The translations under genes and the position numbers were made by a program. The notes below the pieces were generated by a model that did not search any database, was not told the DNA's origin, and saw only the letters and a program-made list of their open reading frames with translations. Shown here in pieces: positions 44,456 through 53,193 of a stretch of 64,000 nucleotides of DNA. Where the stretch lies: the NCBI GenBank assembly GCA_027600665.1, contig JADGJL010000004.1, positions 176,777-240,776 on the forward strand. Reading direction: 5' to 3'. Each line of letters begins with the position of its first letter. The stretch's first letter is position 1. This stretch comes from Irineochytrium annulatum (taxonomy: Eukaryota; Chytridiomycota; Chytridiomycetes; Chytridiales; Chytridiaceae).

Positions 44456-45352
44456 GTGAGTATGCGCCAAGCCATGATCATTAGCAATCCGTCGTCAGGT
44501 AAGGAAGAGGCCGATCAGTATGTGTCTCAAGTCAGAGAAATTCTGGAGTCGCAGCAGTATGAGGTAGTTATTAACGAGACGGCCGGGGAAGGTGATGCGG
44601 TGGGCTATTGCCTGAACGCCTGCAAGGATGGCTGTGATCTGGTCATTTCCATCGGAGGCGATGGAACACTGCATGAGACGATTAATGGCATGATGGATCA
44701 GAACCATCGTCCCCGATTGGGCATCGTACCTTTAGGTACGGTGAATGATTTTGCACGTGCGCTGAATATCTCGCTTGACCCGGAGGAGGCCATTCGGCAG
44801 TTACGTTCGGATCAGACCCATATCGTGGATATCGGGAAAATCAATGATCGTCTGTTTGCCAACGTGGTAGCAGCAGGTTCTTTGGCAGAAGCTCTATTCT
44901 CTGTATCCTCGGAAGAGAAGTCGAAGCTAGGTTCATTCGCGTATCTCAAGGAAGGTTTGAAAGACTTGGTGAATACACCAGCCAATCAACTGACCATTGA
45001 ATATGACGGTCAGATCTGGGAGGGAGAATCTCCTCTTTTTCTGGCGGCGCTGACCAATTCGGTTGGAGGATTCCAGAAGTTGTCACCTGATGCTGAGGTG
45101 GACGATGGTTTGATCCATTGTTTTGTTGTTCGCAATATTAGTGTGTTCAACAGCCTGACCCTAGGTACTTCCCTGTTTTTTGGCAATCTGAAGGAGCATA
45201 AGGATGTGGATTATTTTACAGCCAAAGAAGTTCATGTTCGCTCAGACGAAGCCATTCGCACGAATGTAGACGGTGAGGAAGGTCCTGACCTGCCTATTCA
45301 TATCACTGTCCTACCAAGGCATATTGAGGTTATCGTGCCGGAAGAAGTATAA
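44456..45352 (+). CDS. Diacylglycerol/lipid kinase family protein (YegS/DagK-like)
   Basis: A 298-residue protein. GTG 44456 follows TTGGAGGGG; an in-frame ATG at 44462 is possible. The catalytic domain starts MIISNPSSGK, has the GGDGT loop in VISIGGDGTLHETINGM and PLGTVNDFARAL, and ends in a beta-sandwich with RTNVDGEEG. It probably phosphorylates diacylglycerol or a related lipid at the membrane. It is a single gene. Confidence 0.9.
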   Translation: MSMRQAMIISNPSSGKEEADQYVSQVREILESQQYEVVINETAGEGDAVGYCLNACKDGCDLVISIGGDGTLHETINGMMDQNHRPRLGIVPLGTVNDFARALNISLDPEEAIRQLRSDQTHIVDIGKINDRLFANVVAAGSLAEALFSVSSEEKSKLGSFAYLKEGLKDLVNTPANQLTIEYDGQIWEGESPLFLAALTNSVGGFQKLSPDAEVDDGLIHCFVVRNISVFNSLTLGTSLFFGNLKEHKDVDYFTAKEVHVRSDEAIRTNVDGEEGPDLPIHITVLPRHIEVIVPEEV

Positions 45353-45499
45353 CTTCTTCTTTTCATAAGTATAGGCAGGAATCAAGAACCTATCATTTCT
45401 CCATATGAATGTAGGATAAATCTATTGAAACCGATTGCAGATGTGTGTCACAATCAAAAGAAGATACACGATAATATTCGAATATGGAGGGAAAACATC

Positions 45500-46417
45500 T
45501 TGAGAACCATTAAATTGGGCAGCAGCACACTTGAAGTACCTGTAGTCGCTGTGGGTTGCATGCGGATTAATTCACTAGACGGTAAGGAAGCTGAACATTT
45601 TGTTCGTTCTGCAATGGAAGTTGGAGCGAATTTCTTTGACCATGCTGACATATATGGTACAGGAACATGTGAGGAGATCTTCGCCGAAGCAGTACAGATG
45701 AATCCCCAAGTTCGTGAAAATATGATTCTTCAATCCAAATGCGGTATTCGCAAAGGAATGTTTGATTTCTCCAAAGAGCATATTCTGAATTCGGTGGATG
45801 GTATTCTTCAGCGTCTGAAAACGGAATACCTTGACGTTCTGCTGCTGCACCGTCCGGATGCTTTGGTTGAGCCGGAAGAAGTGGCTGAAGCCTTTGATCA
45901 ACTGGAGCGCGAAGGTAAAGTGCGTCACTTCGGGGTGTCCAACCAGAATCCGAACCAGATCGAACTGTTGAAAAAATACGTGAAACAGCCACTGGTTGCC
46001 AACCAGTTGCAGATGAGTATTACCAACACAACGATGATTGACAGCGGAATCAACGTGAACATGGAGAACGATGCTGCGGTTAACCGTGATGGCGGCATTC
46101 TTGATTATTGTCGTCTCCATGATATCACCATTCAGCCGTGGTCCCCGTTCCAGTACGGATTCTTCGAAGGCGTATTCCTGGGTAGCGACAAGTTCCCGGA
46201 ATTGAATGCTAAGATCGACGAGATTGCTGCGAAGTATGACGTGAGCAATACAACGATTGCAATCGCTTGGTTGCTTCGTCACCCTGCGCAGATGCAGCCT
46301 GTGACAGGCACGATGAATATTGAACGTCTGCAAGATTGTGTAAAAGCAGGAGATGTTCATCTCACTCGTCCAGAGTGGTATGAAATTTATCGTGCGGCAG
46401 GTAATATACTGCCTTAA
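45500..46417 (+). CDS. Aldo/keto reductase (YdhF-like)
   Basis: A 305-residue enzyme. The TTG at 45500 is seven bases after GGAGGGA; the longer in-frame start at 45425 has no site and its N-terminus does not fit the family. AKR features: NFFDHADIYGTGTCEEIFAEA with catalytic D and Y, LQSKCGIRKG with the Lys, DVLLLHRPDALVEPEEVA with the His, FGVSNQNPNQIELL, and the NADPH site near VTGTMNIERLQDCVKA. Substrate is unknown. A strong terminator follows. Confidence 0.92.
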   Translation: MRTIKLGSSTLEVPVVAVGCMRINSLDGKEAEHFVRSAMEVGANFFDHADIYGTGTCEEIFAEAVQMNPQVRENMILQSKCGIRKGMFDFSKEHILNSVDGILQRLKTEYLDVLLLHRPDALVEPEEVAEAFDQLEREGKVRHFGVSNQNPNQIELLKKYVKQPLVANQLQMSITNTTMIDSGINVNMENDAAVNRDGGILDYCRLHDITIQPWSPFQYGFFEGVFLGSDKFPELNAKIDEIAAKYDVSNTTIAIAWLLRHPAQMQPVTGTMNIERLQDCVKAGDVHLTRPEWYEIYRAAGNILP

Positions 46418-46436
46418 ATGCAAGTTATAGTGAGCA

Positions 46437-46492
46437 AACTGACTAATGAGTCAGTTGAGAGCACGAGCCGATAGATGGCTCGTGTTTTTTGT
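46437..46492 (+). terminator. Double hairpin and terminator after aldo/keto reductase gene
   Basis: AACTGACT/AGTCAGTT (46437-46456) is a perfect stem, followed by CACGAGCC/GGCTCGTG (46462-46484) and T6. Confidence 0.85.
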
Positions 46493-46690
46493 CTATTTTC
46501 AGGTTTGATGCCGAGTACGTTTCCGATATAAAATAAGGATAGGGGTCTGTATTTTAATTAAAGGATTAAAATGTAATTAATACAAATTAGTTGAAATTAT
46601 TATATTGACCGATACTTTTTAATTACATATAATTACTTTTGCATACCGATAATCCTGTATATGTTTTTTATTTTGGAGGGTGGTGTTCGT
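46493..46690 (+). promoter_or_regulatory. AT-rich promoter region of the HTH-TPR regulator
   Basis: Very AT-rich, with several TATAAT-like and TTGACC-like words (TATATTGACC near 46602). It contains a direct repetition of TAATTACA-like words (46570-46632). No gene is seen. The last part holds TTTTGGAGGGTGG, the binding site for the regulator. Confidence 0.35.
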
Positions 46691-48073
46691 TTGGAGCCGA
46701 CAACCACGATACGCGATCATTTAGAAAGTTATTTGAAGCGTGAACAGATGTCCATTAGTCATTTTTCGGAAACGTCAGGGATTAATTCGGGTACGCTGAG
46801 CAATATTTTGAATAAAAATCGGCCTATTGCCATGCAGCAGTTGGATCGCATTACTTCCGCCATGAGACTGGAAGAAGGTTACTTCTATGAGTTATACATA
46901 GATGAGTGTTTTGTACATGCAACCCCGGACTGGCGAAGGTTGGGACCGTTCCTTCATCGCTGCGCCGAGTTGGACAAGCTGGACTGTATTGAAGAGGTTA
47001 TTCGTCTGATGATGGATAATCTGTCCTATATTCCTTTGTTATTTGATGTGGCTGAAGAATTCTACCAAGCAGGTAAATTCAAACCGGCCATCCTTCTATA
47101 TGAGAACATCGCTGAAAGCGAGAAAATGCAGCATTCCGAGCGGCTTGCACTCTGTCAGTATCGGCTGTTCAGGTTGGGGCTAACCAATGATCAGCAGCGG
47201 AATCTGATTATTGCAGCTCGGTTTGAATACTATGTGGATCGATTGGATGAACGTTATCAGTTGGATGCGCTTAACGAACTCATTAATGCGTTTGCATCGC
47301 TCCACAGATGGAGCAAAGTTCAAGAGCTATCAGAAAAACTGAAGATAAAAGCAACCATTCATTATGAGATGAATGGTCGAAGAAAACAAGAAGAAACTAA
47401 ACGACCTATCGTTTTTTATATTATGTACGCTTATTTAGCATCTGGAAGTGCTCATTTCCATCTGAACAACTATGAAATGGCATTGAAGTATGTTGCATTA
47501 TACACTGATTACAGTTGGGTAAAAAATCCTGAACCTGAGGAAAAAGTGGTCATACATCAATTTCAGGAATGGGCTGAGGGTAATCGTTATATATATCAAT
47601 TAATGGCGGGACAGTTTGAGGTATTACCTGCTTATCTGGCATATATCTCGAATAAGGAAAATGAGATATTTCCAGCGCTTTGTGATATTGTAACGGCAGC
47701 TAACCGCTATGATATGAATATAGACCATGTACTTGAGCAATATGAATCGTACTTCACTTATCAGGAACAGAGCAATCGGATTGGGAAAGTGAGCAAACAA
47801 ATTACCGATGATCGATACGTTCGTCTTTTAGCTGGATTAGGAACATATTATCTTAAAAAAGACAGGTTTGCAGAGGGATTAGATTTCGTTCTCCATAGCT
47901 TGAGATTTTCTATTGAAATTAGCGATGGACGAGGTATGCTTAGAGGTGTCGGATTGTTTGAACAATATAGGGACTACGCATCTGACACAGCTATAAAGCA
48001 ATACAAAATCTTGATTGGTGAGGTGCAGAAACTCAATGAAGAGAAAGCTGGCTTTGCTGATAGTTACATGTAG
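46691..48073 (+). CDS. HTH (Cro/C1-type) regulator with C-terminal TPR-like repeats, RRNPP-like
   Basis: A 460-residue protein. TTG 46691 lies nine bases after GGAGGGT; the ATG at 46661 has no binding site. Residues about 5-60 are a Cro/C1 helix-turn-helix (DHLESYLKREQMSISHFSET, then GINSGTLSNILNKNRP). The rest, about 90-450, is a continuous helical array of TPR type (LPLL-like FDVAEEFYQAGKFKPAILLYENI, SAHFHLNNYEMALKYVALY, LGTYYLKKDRFAEGLDFVLHSL). The layout and size are those of RRNPP peptide-sensing regulators (PlcR, NprR, AimR). Genus-specific relatives are common in Paenibacillus. A small ORF and a Spo0E-like gene follow. Confidence 0.82.
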   Translation: MEPTTTIRDHLESYLKREQMSISHFSETSGINSGTLSNILNKNRPIAMQQLDRITSAMRLEEGYFYELYIDECFVHATPDWRRLGPFLHRCAELDKLDCIEEVIRLMMDNLSYIPLLFDVAEEFYQAGKFKPAILLYENIAESEKMQHSERLALCQYRLFRLGLTNDQQRNLIIAARFEYYVDRLDERYQLDALNELINAFASLHRWSKVQELSEKLKIKATIHYEMNGRRKQEETKRPIVFYIMYAYLASGSAHFHLNNYEMALKYVALYTDYSWVKNPEPEEKVVIHQFQEWAEGNRYIYQLMAGQFEVLPAYLAYISNKENEIFPALCDIVTAANRYDMNIDHVLEQYESYFTYQEQSNRIGKVSKQITDDRYVRLLAGLGTYYLKKDRFAEGLDFVLHSLRFSIEISDGRGMLRGVGLFEQYRDYASDTAIKQYKILIGEVQKLNEEKAGFADSYM

Positions 48074-48077
48074 TATC

Positions 48078-48176
48078 ATGTTGAGCATCGTAATCCCTGT
48101 TCCTGGTCCTTCCCCGACGGTGGAGAGCCCAGACCCTTCAATCTACCGAACGAATGATCACGGTTTAGGGACATAA
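48078..48176 (+). CDS. Candidate 32-residue peptide downstream of the HTH-TPR regulator
   Basis: ATG 48078 is four bases after the regulator stop and opens MLSIVIPVPGPSPTVESPDP..., stopping at 48176 before a perfect terminator. No binding site is visible, so translation would need coupling to the upstream gene. Short genes in this place encode signalling peptides in RRNPP systems, but this one lacks the usual positively charged secretion signal. The gene call is doubtful. Confidence 0.3.
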   Translation: MLSIVIPVPGPSPTVESPDPSIYRTNDHGLGT

Positions 48177-48188
48177 GCCTGAACCAAC

Positions 48189-48223
48189 GGACGCTTCTGA
48201 TTTATTTCAGAAGCGTTCTTTTT
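48189..48223 (+). terminator. Terminator after regulator and small ORF
   Basis: ACGCTTCTGA and TCAGAAGCGT form a perfect 10-bp stem with a 6-base loop, followed by TCTTTTT. Confidence 0.92.
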
Positions 48224-48316
48224 GTGTGTATTCAAGTGGAAGAATAAGTATGTCTTATCTCATATACGCTTTTGATTGGCATAATACACTAAAATATGAC
48301 AAAAGGGAGGGGTATT

Positions 48317-48487
48317 ATGGATCGCCTGGATTTGATGTCACGGATCGAAGATGCCAGACAGTTGTTATATCGCATGCATATGGAGTACGACAGTCTGCTT
48401 CACCCTGAAGTGATCCAGCAATCCGTAGTCCTGGACGGTCTAATTAATCAATATAATAGAACCAAGGTAGAAAAGACGATGAATTAA
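48317..48487 (+). CDS. Spo0E-like Asp phosphatase family protein
   Basis: A 56-residue protein with AAAGGGAGGGG before ATG 48317. It has the two-helix Spo0E pattern: MSRIEDARQLLYRMHMEYDS, then HPEVIQQSVVLDGLINQYN, where SVVLD stands at the place of the SQELD signature that removes phosphate from Spo0A~P. The change of Q-E to V-V in the signature may lower or alter phosphatase activity. It follows an RRNPP-like regulator, so a link to sporulation control is plausible. Confidence 0.8.
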   Translation: MDRLDLMSRIEDARQLLYRMHMEYDSLLHPEVIQQSVVLDGLINQYNRTKVEKTMN

Positions 48488-48524
48488 GTTCGCCTATTTA
48501 CATTTGCGTTTTTGTATACTATAG

Positions 48525-48544
48525 TTAGTTACATAAGTAACTAA
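48525..48544. promoter_or_regulatory. Operator candidate for the GntR/ABC operon
   Basis: TTAGTTAC-ATAA-GTAACTAA is a perfect 8-bp inverted repeat right after a TATACT box (48515-48520) and 43 bases before the GntR start. YtrA-type GntR proteins bind such palindromes and repress their own operon. Further CTAACTAA half-copies follow to 48560. Confidence 0.65.
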
Positions 48545-48586
48545 CCGACTAACTAACTAATGAATACGTATGAAAGTTGGAGGCAC

Positions 48587-48967
48587 ATGAAATCGACTTT
48601 GGATGAATCTCAGCCTATTTTTCATCAGATTGCCACGATGATTATGGACGATATTGTGGAGGGCAGATTGAGGGTGGAGGAGCAGGTTCCCTCAACCAAT
48701 GAGCTGTCACGCTTCTACAACATCAATCCCGCTACAGCCCGCAAAGGACTCCAGGAACTCGTGGACAAGGGGATAATATACAAACAGCGAGGTGTTGGGA
48801 TGTTTGTTGCGAAGGGAGCAAGAGAAGCCTTGCTCATTGAACGAAAGCAGGATTTTTATGAAGAATACATTAAGCCTTTACTTGAAGAAGCCAGACGTAT
48901 TCACATGAATGAAGACATGATTATTGATCTGATTCGCGGCAAGCAAGATAAGGAGAGTGAGTTATGA
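48587..48967 (+). CDS. GntR-family regulator, YtrA subfamily
   Basis: A 126-residue repressor. ATG 48587 is preceded by TTGGAGG at a tight distance; the upstream in-frame ATG 48560 has none. N-terminal winged helix: PIFHQIATMIMDDIVEGRLR, QVPSTNELSRFYNINPATARKGL, and the wing GIIYKQRGVGMFVA. The C-terminal part is the short two-helix YtrA-type dimerisation tail. It overlaps the ABC gene by four bases, so it is the first gene of a three-gene operon. Confidence 0.92.
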   Translation: MKSTLDESQPIFHQIATMIMDDIVEGRLRVEEQVPSTNELSRFYNINPATARKGLQELVDKGIIYKQRGVGMFVAKGAREALLIERKQDFYEEYIKPLLEEARRIHMNEDMIIDLIRGKQDKESEL

Positions 48968-49839
48968 TTCATATGGAGCAAGTCAACTACAGTTATCAGA
49001 AGACACCCGTTCTGAACCAGGTTACGCTGCATGAGAGTGAGCCAATCATTAGTGCAATCTGGGGAAGAAATGGGGCGGGCAAAACAACCCTGATGAGTAT
49101 ACTCGCAGGGCATAACCGCCCGGACAGTGGAACCGTTCAGATCATGGGTCAAGATCCCTATAATAATCTGGCTGCTCAAGAGCATCTATGTTACATCCAG
49201 GAGAATCATCCCTTGGGGAAAAACTGGACGGTTAGTGATATGGTTCAAATGGGGCAATATTTTCATCCACAGTGGAATCAGGAATTGGCGGAGCGGTTAA
49301 TCGATGTGTTCGAATTACCAGCGAAGAAGAAGATCAATAAATTTTCGAAAGGCATGAAGACGGCCACTCAGATTATATTAGGTCTTGCCAGTCATGCAAA
49401 GATAACTATTCTGGATGAACCGACCAATGGGCTCGATGCGGAGAAGCGTAAATTTTTCTATAATGCGCTACTGGAAAGTTACGAAGATGACCCGCGTCTG
49501 ATCCTGATATCCAGTCATCATATTGAGGAGATTCAGCCTTTATGTGAGTCCCTTATCGTTTTGCAAGCCGGAGAGGTGATATTAAATCAGCCTATGGAAG
49601 AAATGCGCGAAAAAGGAGTTCTTCTAACAGGGAGAATAGAAGATGTTAGTCGGGTGACAGCAGATGTTAAAGTTATCGAATCTTCCCAGATGGGATCGAC
49701 TGTGAAAGTGATGATTGATGAGCCCTACTCGAAAATGTGGAAGGATATCGCTCATGCACAGGGGCTTTCCATTGAGAAAGCGACATTACAGGATTATTTG
49801 GTTAACAGGACCCGTAAACAAGAGGGGGTTAAACCATGA
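48964..49839 (+). CDS. ABC transporter ATP-binding protein (YtrB-like)
   Basis: A 291-residue ATPase. Walker A WGRNGAGKTT, Q-loop region LCYIQENHPLGKN, a signature of the form INKFSKGMKT instead of LSGGQ, Walker B ITILDEPTNGLDA, and the switch His in ILISSHHIEE. The FSKGM signature is usual in the YtrB/EcsA export group. It overlaps genes on both sides by four bases. Partners are the GntR repressor and the membrane protein downstream, a layout induced by cell-wall-active compounds in relatives. Confidence 0.92.
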   Translation: MIHMEQVNYSYQKTPVLNQVTLHESEPIISAIWGRNGAGKTTLMSILAGHNRPDSGTVQIMGQDPYNNLAAQEHLCYIQENHPLGKNWTVSDMVQMGQYFHPQWNQELAERLIDVFELPAKKKINKFSKGMKTATQIILGLASHAKITILDEPTNGLDAEKRKFFYNALLESYEDDPRLILISSHHIEEIQPLCESLIVLQAGEVILNQPMEEMREKGVLLTGRIEDVSRVTADVKVIESSQMGSTVKVMIDEPYSKMWKDIAHAQGLSIEKATLQDYLVNRTRKQEGVKP

Positions 49840-50534
49840 ATGCAGTAAAAGGCACCAATCGTTTAATTCAGGATGATATGCGTTTGTATTTGATCATATT
49901 TACATCCATCGCTCTAATGCTCACTGTTGTATATCTGGCCATTGGTTTCATATTTGATGTCTCGTATACCACGCAGCTGTTTGGCCCCATGTACGGAGGG
50001 ATATGCACGTTCGCGATCGGGGGGATCATTACTCTGTTCCCGGTTGCGATTGGTATGGGCAGTACACGAATTCAATTCATGAAATCCTTCTATATGAACT
50101 CGGTATGGATGGTTGCAGGTACCATGGCCATTTTACATGTGGTGTATTTCCTCATACACCTGCTTCAGGAAAGTGGTATGGTTGACGTTACCCTCTATCA
50201 ACCAGGCATGTTGTATTCAAACGAATATCATTTCTTAGCCTACCTATGGATCGATCTGATGTGTGGCTTTCTCGTATTGGGATTCTCTGTCTTCCCAACG
50301 GTATGTTGGATGCGATTGGGGTTGCGTAACTTCTTCATTATGTTCTTTGGGGTAGGCTTGGTCATTACGCTGATTATTACATTGGGTGATCTTGGTGAGT
50401 TTATGTTGTGGATTGCTGGGATTGATCGCATGACATTGTTTACTGTTCTTGGGTTCATAGGTGGTGCGCTACTTCTCTCTACGTACCCGATGATGAAGAA
50501 TGCGCCGCTTACCATGAAATCCAAAAGAGACTGA
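49836..50534 (+). CDS. ABC transporter membrane protein
   Basis: A 232-residue integral membrane protein with six hydrophobic helices (for example LIIFTSIALMLTVVYLAIGF and FFIMFFGVGLVITLIITLG). No soluble domain is present. It overlaps the ATPase gene by four bases and is the last gene of the GntR operon, so it is the permease. Substrate is unknown; peptides or antibiotic export is a guess from operon type. Confidence 0.85.
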   Translation: MNAVKGTNRLIQDDMRLYLIIFTSIALMLTVVYLAIGFIFDVSYTTQLFGPMYGGICTFAIGGIITLFPVAIGMGSTRIQFMKSFYMNSVWMVAGTMAILHVVYFLIHLLQESGMVDVTLYQPGMLYSNEYHFLAYLWIDLMCGFLVLGFSVFPTVCWMRLGLRNFFIMFFGVGLVITLIITLGDLGEFMLWIAGIDRMTLFTVLGFIGGALLLSTYPMMKNAPLTMKSKRD

Positions 50535-50591
50535 CAGCATATTGTTATATGAAGCAACCGGGGCTAATGAAAGTATGCGAAAATTCCTCGA

Positions 50592-50634
50592 ATACCAAAG
50601 ACACGAGTGCGAACACGCCTCGTGTTTTTGGTAT
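50592..50634. terminator. Bidirectional terminator after GntR/ABC operon
   Basis: ATACCAAAGACACGAG pairs with CTCGTGTTTTTGGTAT (one G.T), giving a 16-bp stem with T- and A-runs inside the arms. Confidence 0.85.
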
Positions 50635-50703
50635 CATCTTAGCTTGCTGACTACTGATTATACTATTCATCAATCGCTGTTCAATTCAAGGAATGTGTAT
50701 GTG

Positions 50704-51219
50704 TTAAGCCTGAGCTTGTGATTTGAATCCTTCGTCTTGGAGATACTCGCCAGCTTCGCTACGTGTTTCAAAGGCCATATCCAGATTATCGCCGGAATAC
50801 ACATACCACATGTCATCTTCATATTTTAAAGTCAGCGTATGTCCATCTTCATCGACCCATGTTCCGCCACCCGTAGAAGTTGGAGCCAATGAAGGAGCAG
50901 CTTTTATTTGTTCTGGCTCTTTGAATTCAACTGCATTGGGATTGTGAGACATCGCTTGGATCGTTTCATCTAACAAGGTGCGCAGATCTGCTTCGGAGTA
51001 ATCGCGAATATTGACGAATCCTTTAGCATCGGTCTCATAGTCAGGCAGTAGACCTGCATAGATATAACCGTTACCATTAGGGTGAATGTGGAGAGCAACA
51101 ATTTTTTTATCATACGCACTTTCCTCGTAGTGGAAATTCACACGACCGAGAGAAACGTCTTTGCGTTGCAGTTGGGGATACGATTGTAGCACTTCGAGCT
51201 TTTGTTCCACGTTAAGCAT
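50704..51219 (-). CDS. Protein of unknown function
   Basis: A 171-residue cytoplasmic protein with a good AGGAGG site before ATG 51219. The first half (KIVALHIHPNGNGYIYAGLL, then DAKGFVNIRDYSEADLRTLLDETI) and the C-terminal half (GGTWVDEDGHTLTLKYEDDMWYVYSGDNLDMAFETRSEA) look like two small alpha/beta units joined by a Pro/Thr/Ser linker around residue 110. I do not recognise the family. It ends convergent to the ABC operon. Confidence 0.75.
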   Translation of the reverse strand: MLNVEQKLEVLQSYPQLQRKDVSLGRVNFHYEESAYDKKIVALHIHPNGNGYIYAGLLPDYETDAKGFVNIRDYSEADLRTLLDETIQAMSHNPNAVEFKEPEQIKAAPSLAPTSTGGGTWVDEDGHTLTLKYEDDMWYVYSGDNLDMAFETRSEAGEYLQDEGFKSQAQA

Positions 51220-51271
51220 AATTGCCTCCTAGTTAATGTTGGGTAGGGGTGATTATACCATAGGTGATCGC

Positions 51272-52057
51272 TTATGACGATTCGGAACTACTCAGCAAAA
51301 TACTTCGCCCCAGTTCTTTCAGATGTTCCATAGCTTGCAGGTAAGGATAAGGCCCATAGCTTACGCGTGCTACACCCAATGTGGCAAGTTGTTTGGGTGA
51401 AGGCTCAGGAGACGTAACCATGATGTTAATTGGCAGCGGTGAACGCTCACACAATTCTTGAATCAACTGGTGATCCTGTAAGCCGGGTACGAACAGACCG
51501 CTGGCCCCTGCATCTGCATAACGGTTCGAACGCATGAGTGTTTCCTCCAGCAGGGAATGGTTATGGTGTTCCGGTGCATGTTGCAGAAAAATATCTGTGC
51601 GGGCGTTAATGAACAAAGGTATGCCTGCCTGCTCGGCAGCTTCCCGGGCGGCGGACAGTCTCGGGCATTGCTCCTCCACAGTGTACAATCCCAACCCAGC
51701 GGGAAGTTGATCTTCAATGTTAATTCCTACAGCACCATGATCGATGACTTGCAGGACATTTTGCTTCACTTCTGACACCAACCTCCCATACCCCCCCTCT
51801 ATATCAATCGTTACAGGCAGATCCACGCTCGCTGTAATCCGTGCGAGATTGGCAAGTACCAGATGGAATGGCATGGCTTGGCCATCTTGCTCACCATGGG
51901 CCGCAGCAACGGACCAGCTTCCGGTCGCAATGGCCGTTGCGCCAGCGGATTGAATGGCTTGTGCACTTCCGGCATCCCACACATTGACCAGAACTAGTGG
52001 TTTGCCTTTCACATGGTATTGTTGGAACAACGCTGCTTTCTCTTCTAAGATCCTCAT
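51272..52057 (-). CDS. Isocitrate lyase/PEP mutase family enzyme
   Basis: A 261-residue TIM-barrel protein. AAAGGAGAG precedes ATG 52057. It shows LVNVWDAGSAQAIQSAGATA at the N-terminus, the metal-binding Asp/Glu in VDLPVTIDIEGGYG, INIEDQLPAG, and FINARTDIFL. The KKCGH loop of isocitrate lyase is absent, so it is closer to PEP mutase-like or oxaloacetate decarboxylase enzymes. The substrate is unknown. Ada lies 65 bases upstream in the same direction and may share its transcript. Confidence 0.87.
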   Translation of the reverse strand: MRILEEKAALFQQYHVKGKPLVLVNVWDAGSAQAIQSAGATAIATGSWSVAAAHGEQDGQAMPFHLVLANLARITASVDLPVTIDIEGGYGRLVSEVKQNVLQVIDHGAVGINIEDQLPAGLGLYTVEEQCPRLSAAREAAEQAGIPLFINARTDIFLQHAPEHHNHSLLEETLMRSNRYADAGASGLFVPGLQDHQLIQELCERSPLPINIMVTSPEPSPKQLATLGVARVSYGPYPYLQAMEHLKELGRSILLSSSESS

Positions 52058-52122
52058 ATTAGGATGACTCTCCTTTGTTATATCATGTATTCCTTTGAGT
52101 ATTTGATGCGTACTTTATTGCT

Positions 52123-53193
52123 TCATTTTCGTTCTTTGCGGCTACCCTGTTTCTGTTGTTTCTCATGCGTCAAAAGCCAGTTCTTGCGAGTTAATCCCCC
52201 GCCGTATCCGCCTAGTTCACCACTGGCGTTGATTACACGGTGACATGGGATCACAATGGCAAGCTGATTAGCCCCATTCGCCTGTGCTACGGCTCGGCAA
52301 GCAGTCGGTTTACCGAGTGCATTGGCAATTTCCTGATATGACCTCGTTTCACCTGCCGGAATGGCCATTAGCTGTTCCCATACCTGTTTTTGAAATAGTG
52401 TTCCTAAACAGAACAACGGAGTGTCGAATGCTGTCCTTTTTCCTTGAAAGTACTCGTTTAGTTCACGCTCAATGGACTGTATGGGAGCCGTAGTACCAGG
52501 TACGATAGCTGATTTGGTCCGTTTGCGCAGGCGCTCAACTTCGCGTTCCAGGCCTCTACGATCCACAAATTCCAGTAAATATAGGGCCTCATCATCTGCA
52601 ATAGCCATCATCGGACCAAGGCGGGTGTCAATCCAGGACGCTTTTAGAACTTGCCCTTCATGCACTTGAGTGGGAGCAGCACCCATGATCCGTGAAAAGG
52701 CATCGCGGAAGCCGCTGCTTGACTCGTATCCGGTAGATAATTGACTATCAATCACGGTGCGTCCAGAACGAATATTCTTCAGTGCAAGCCCCATGCGTCG
52801 GGCGCGGGCATATTCGACAAAGGTCATGCCGAACCGCTTCTTGAACTGTCGGCGAGCCGTAGATTCATCGATGGAGAGTGCCTTGAAGTCCTGTCCTTTC
52901 CAGCGTTTCTCCGGATTTTTCTCCACAGCTTCGACTAATAGGCGAACCACATCGGAGACTTGGTTGGGATGAGAGAGCGGGCGGCAGCGCTGGCAAGGGC
53001 GATAAGAGGCCAGAAGTGCCTGCTGAGCCGTCTCATAGAATTCGCAGTTTTCGAATTTTGGTTTTCGTGCAGGGCATGTGGGACGACAGAACACACCTGT
53101 GGTTCGGACCCCTACATAGAATAAACCCTCGTATTCCGAATCCTTGGCCACAAGCGCCTCGTAATATTGTTCCTTCAGATCAGCAGAAATCAT
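52123..53193 (-). CDS. ada: Ada: methyl phosphotriester and O6-methylguanine repair/activator protein
   Basis: A 356-residue three-part protein. Residues about 10-75 form the Zn domain with four Cys in VFCRPTCPARKP and RPCQRCRP; the first is the methyl acceptor that turns Ada into an activator. An AraC-type HTH follows (about 85-175; VEYARARRMGLALKNI). The O6-alkylguanine transferase domain (about 190-345) has the acceptor Cys in AIVIPCHRVI and the usual GELGGYGGGLTRKNWLL. It repairs alkylated DNA and activates alkylation-response genes, probably its own. The ribosome binding site before ATG 53193 is weak. Confidence 0.95.
   Translation of the reverse strand: MISADLKEQYYEALVAKDSEYEGLFYVGVRTTGVFCRPTCPARKPKFENCEFYETAQQALLASYRPCQRCRPLSHPNQVSDVVRLLVEAVEKNPEKRWKGQDFKALSIDESTARRQFKKRFGMTFVEYARARRMGLALKNIRSGRTVIDSQLSTGYESSSGFRDAFSRIMGAAPTQVHEGQVLKASWIDTRLGPMMAIADDEALYLLEFVDRRGLEREVERLRKRTKSAIVPGTTAPIQSIERELNEYFQGKRTAFDTPLFCLGTLFQKQVWEQLMAIPAGETRSYQEIANALGKPTACRAVAQANGANQLAIVIPCHRVINASGELGGYGGGLTRKNWLLTHEKQQKQGSRKERK

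Noticed and set aside
46661..48073. Calling the HTH-TPR regulator AimR (phage arbitrium receptor)
   Set aside because: No phage genes are near, and the general HTH-TPR plan is shared by several RRNPP-like groups common in Paenibacillus.
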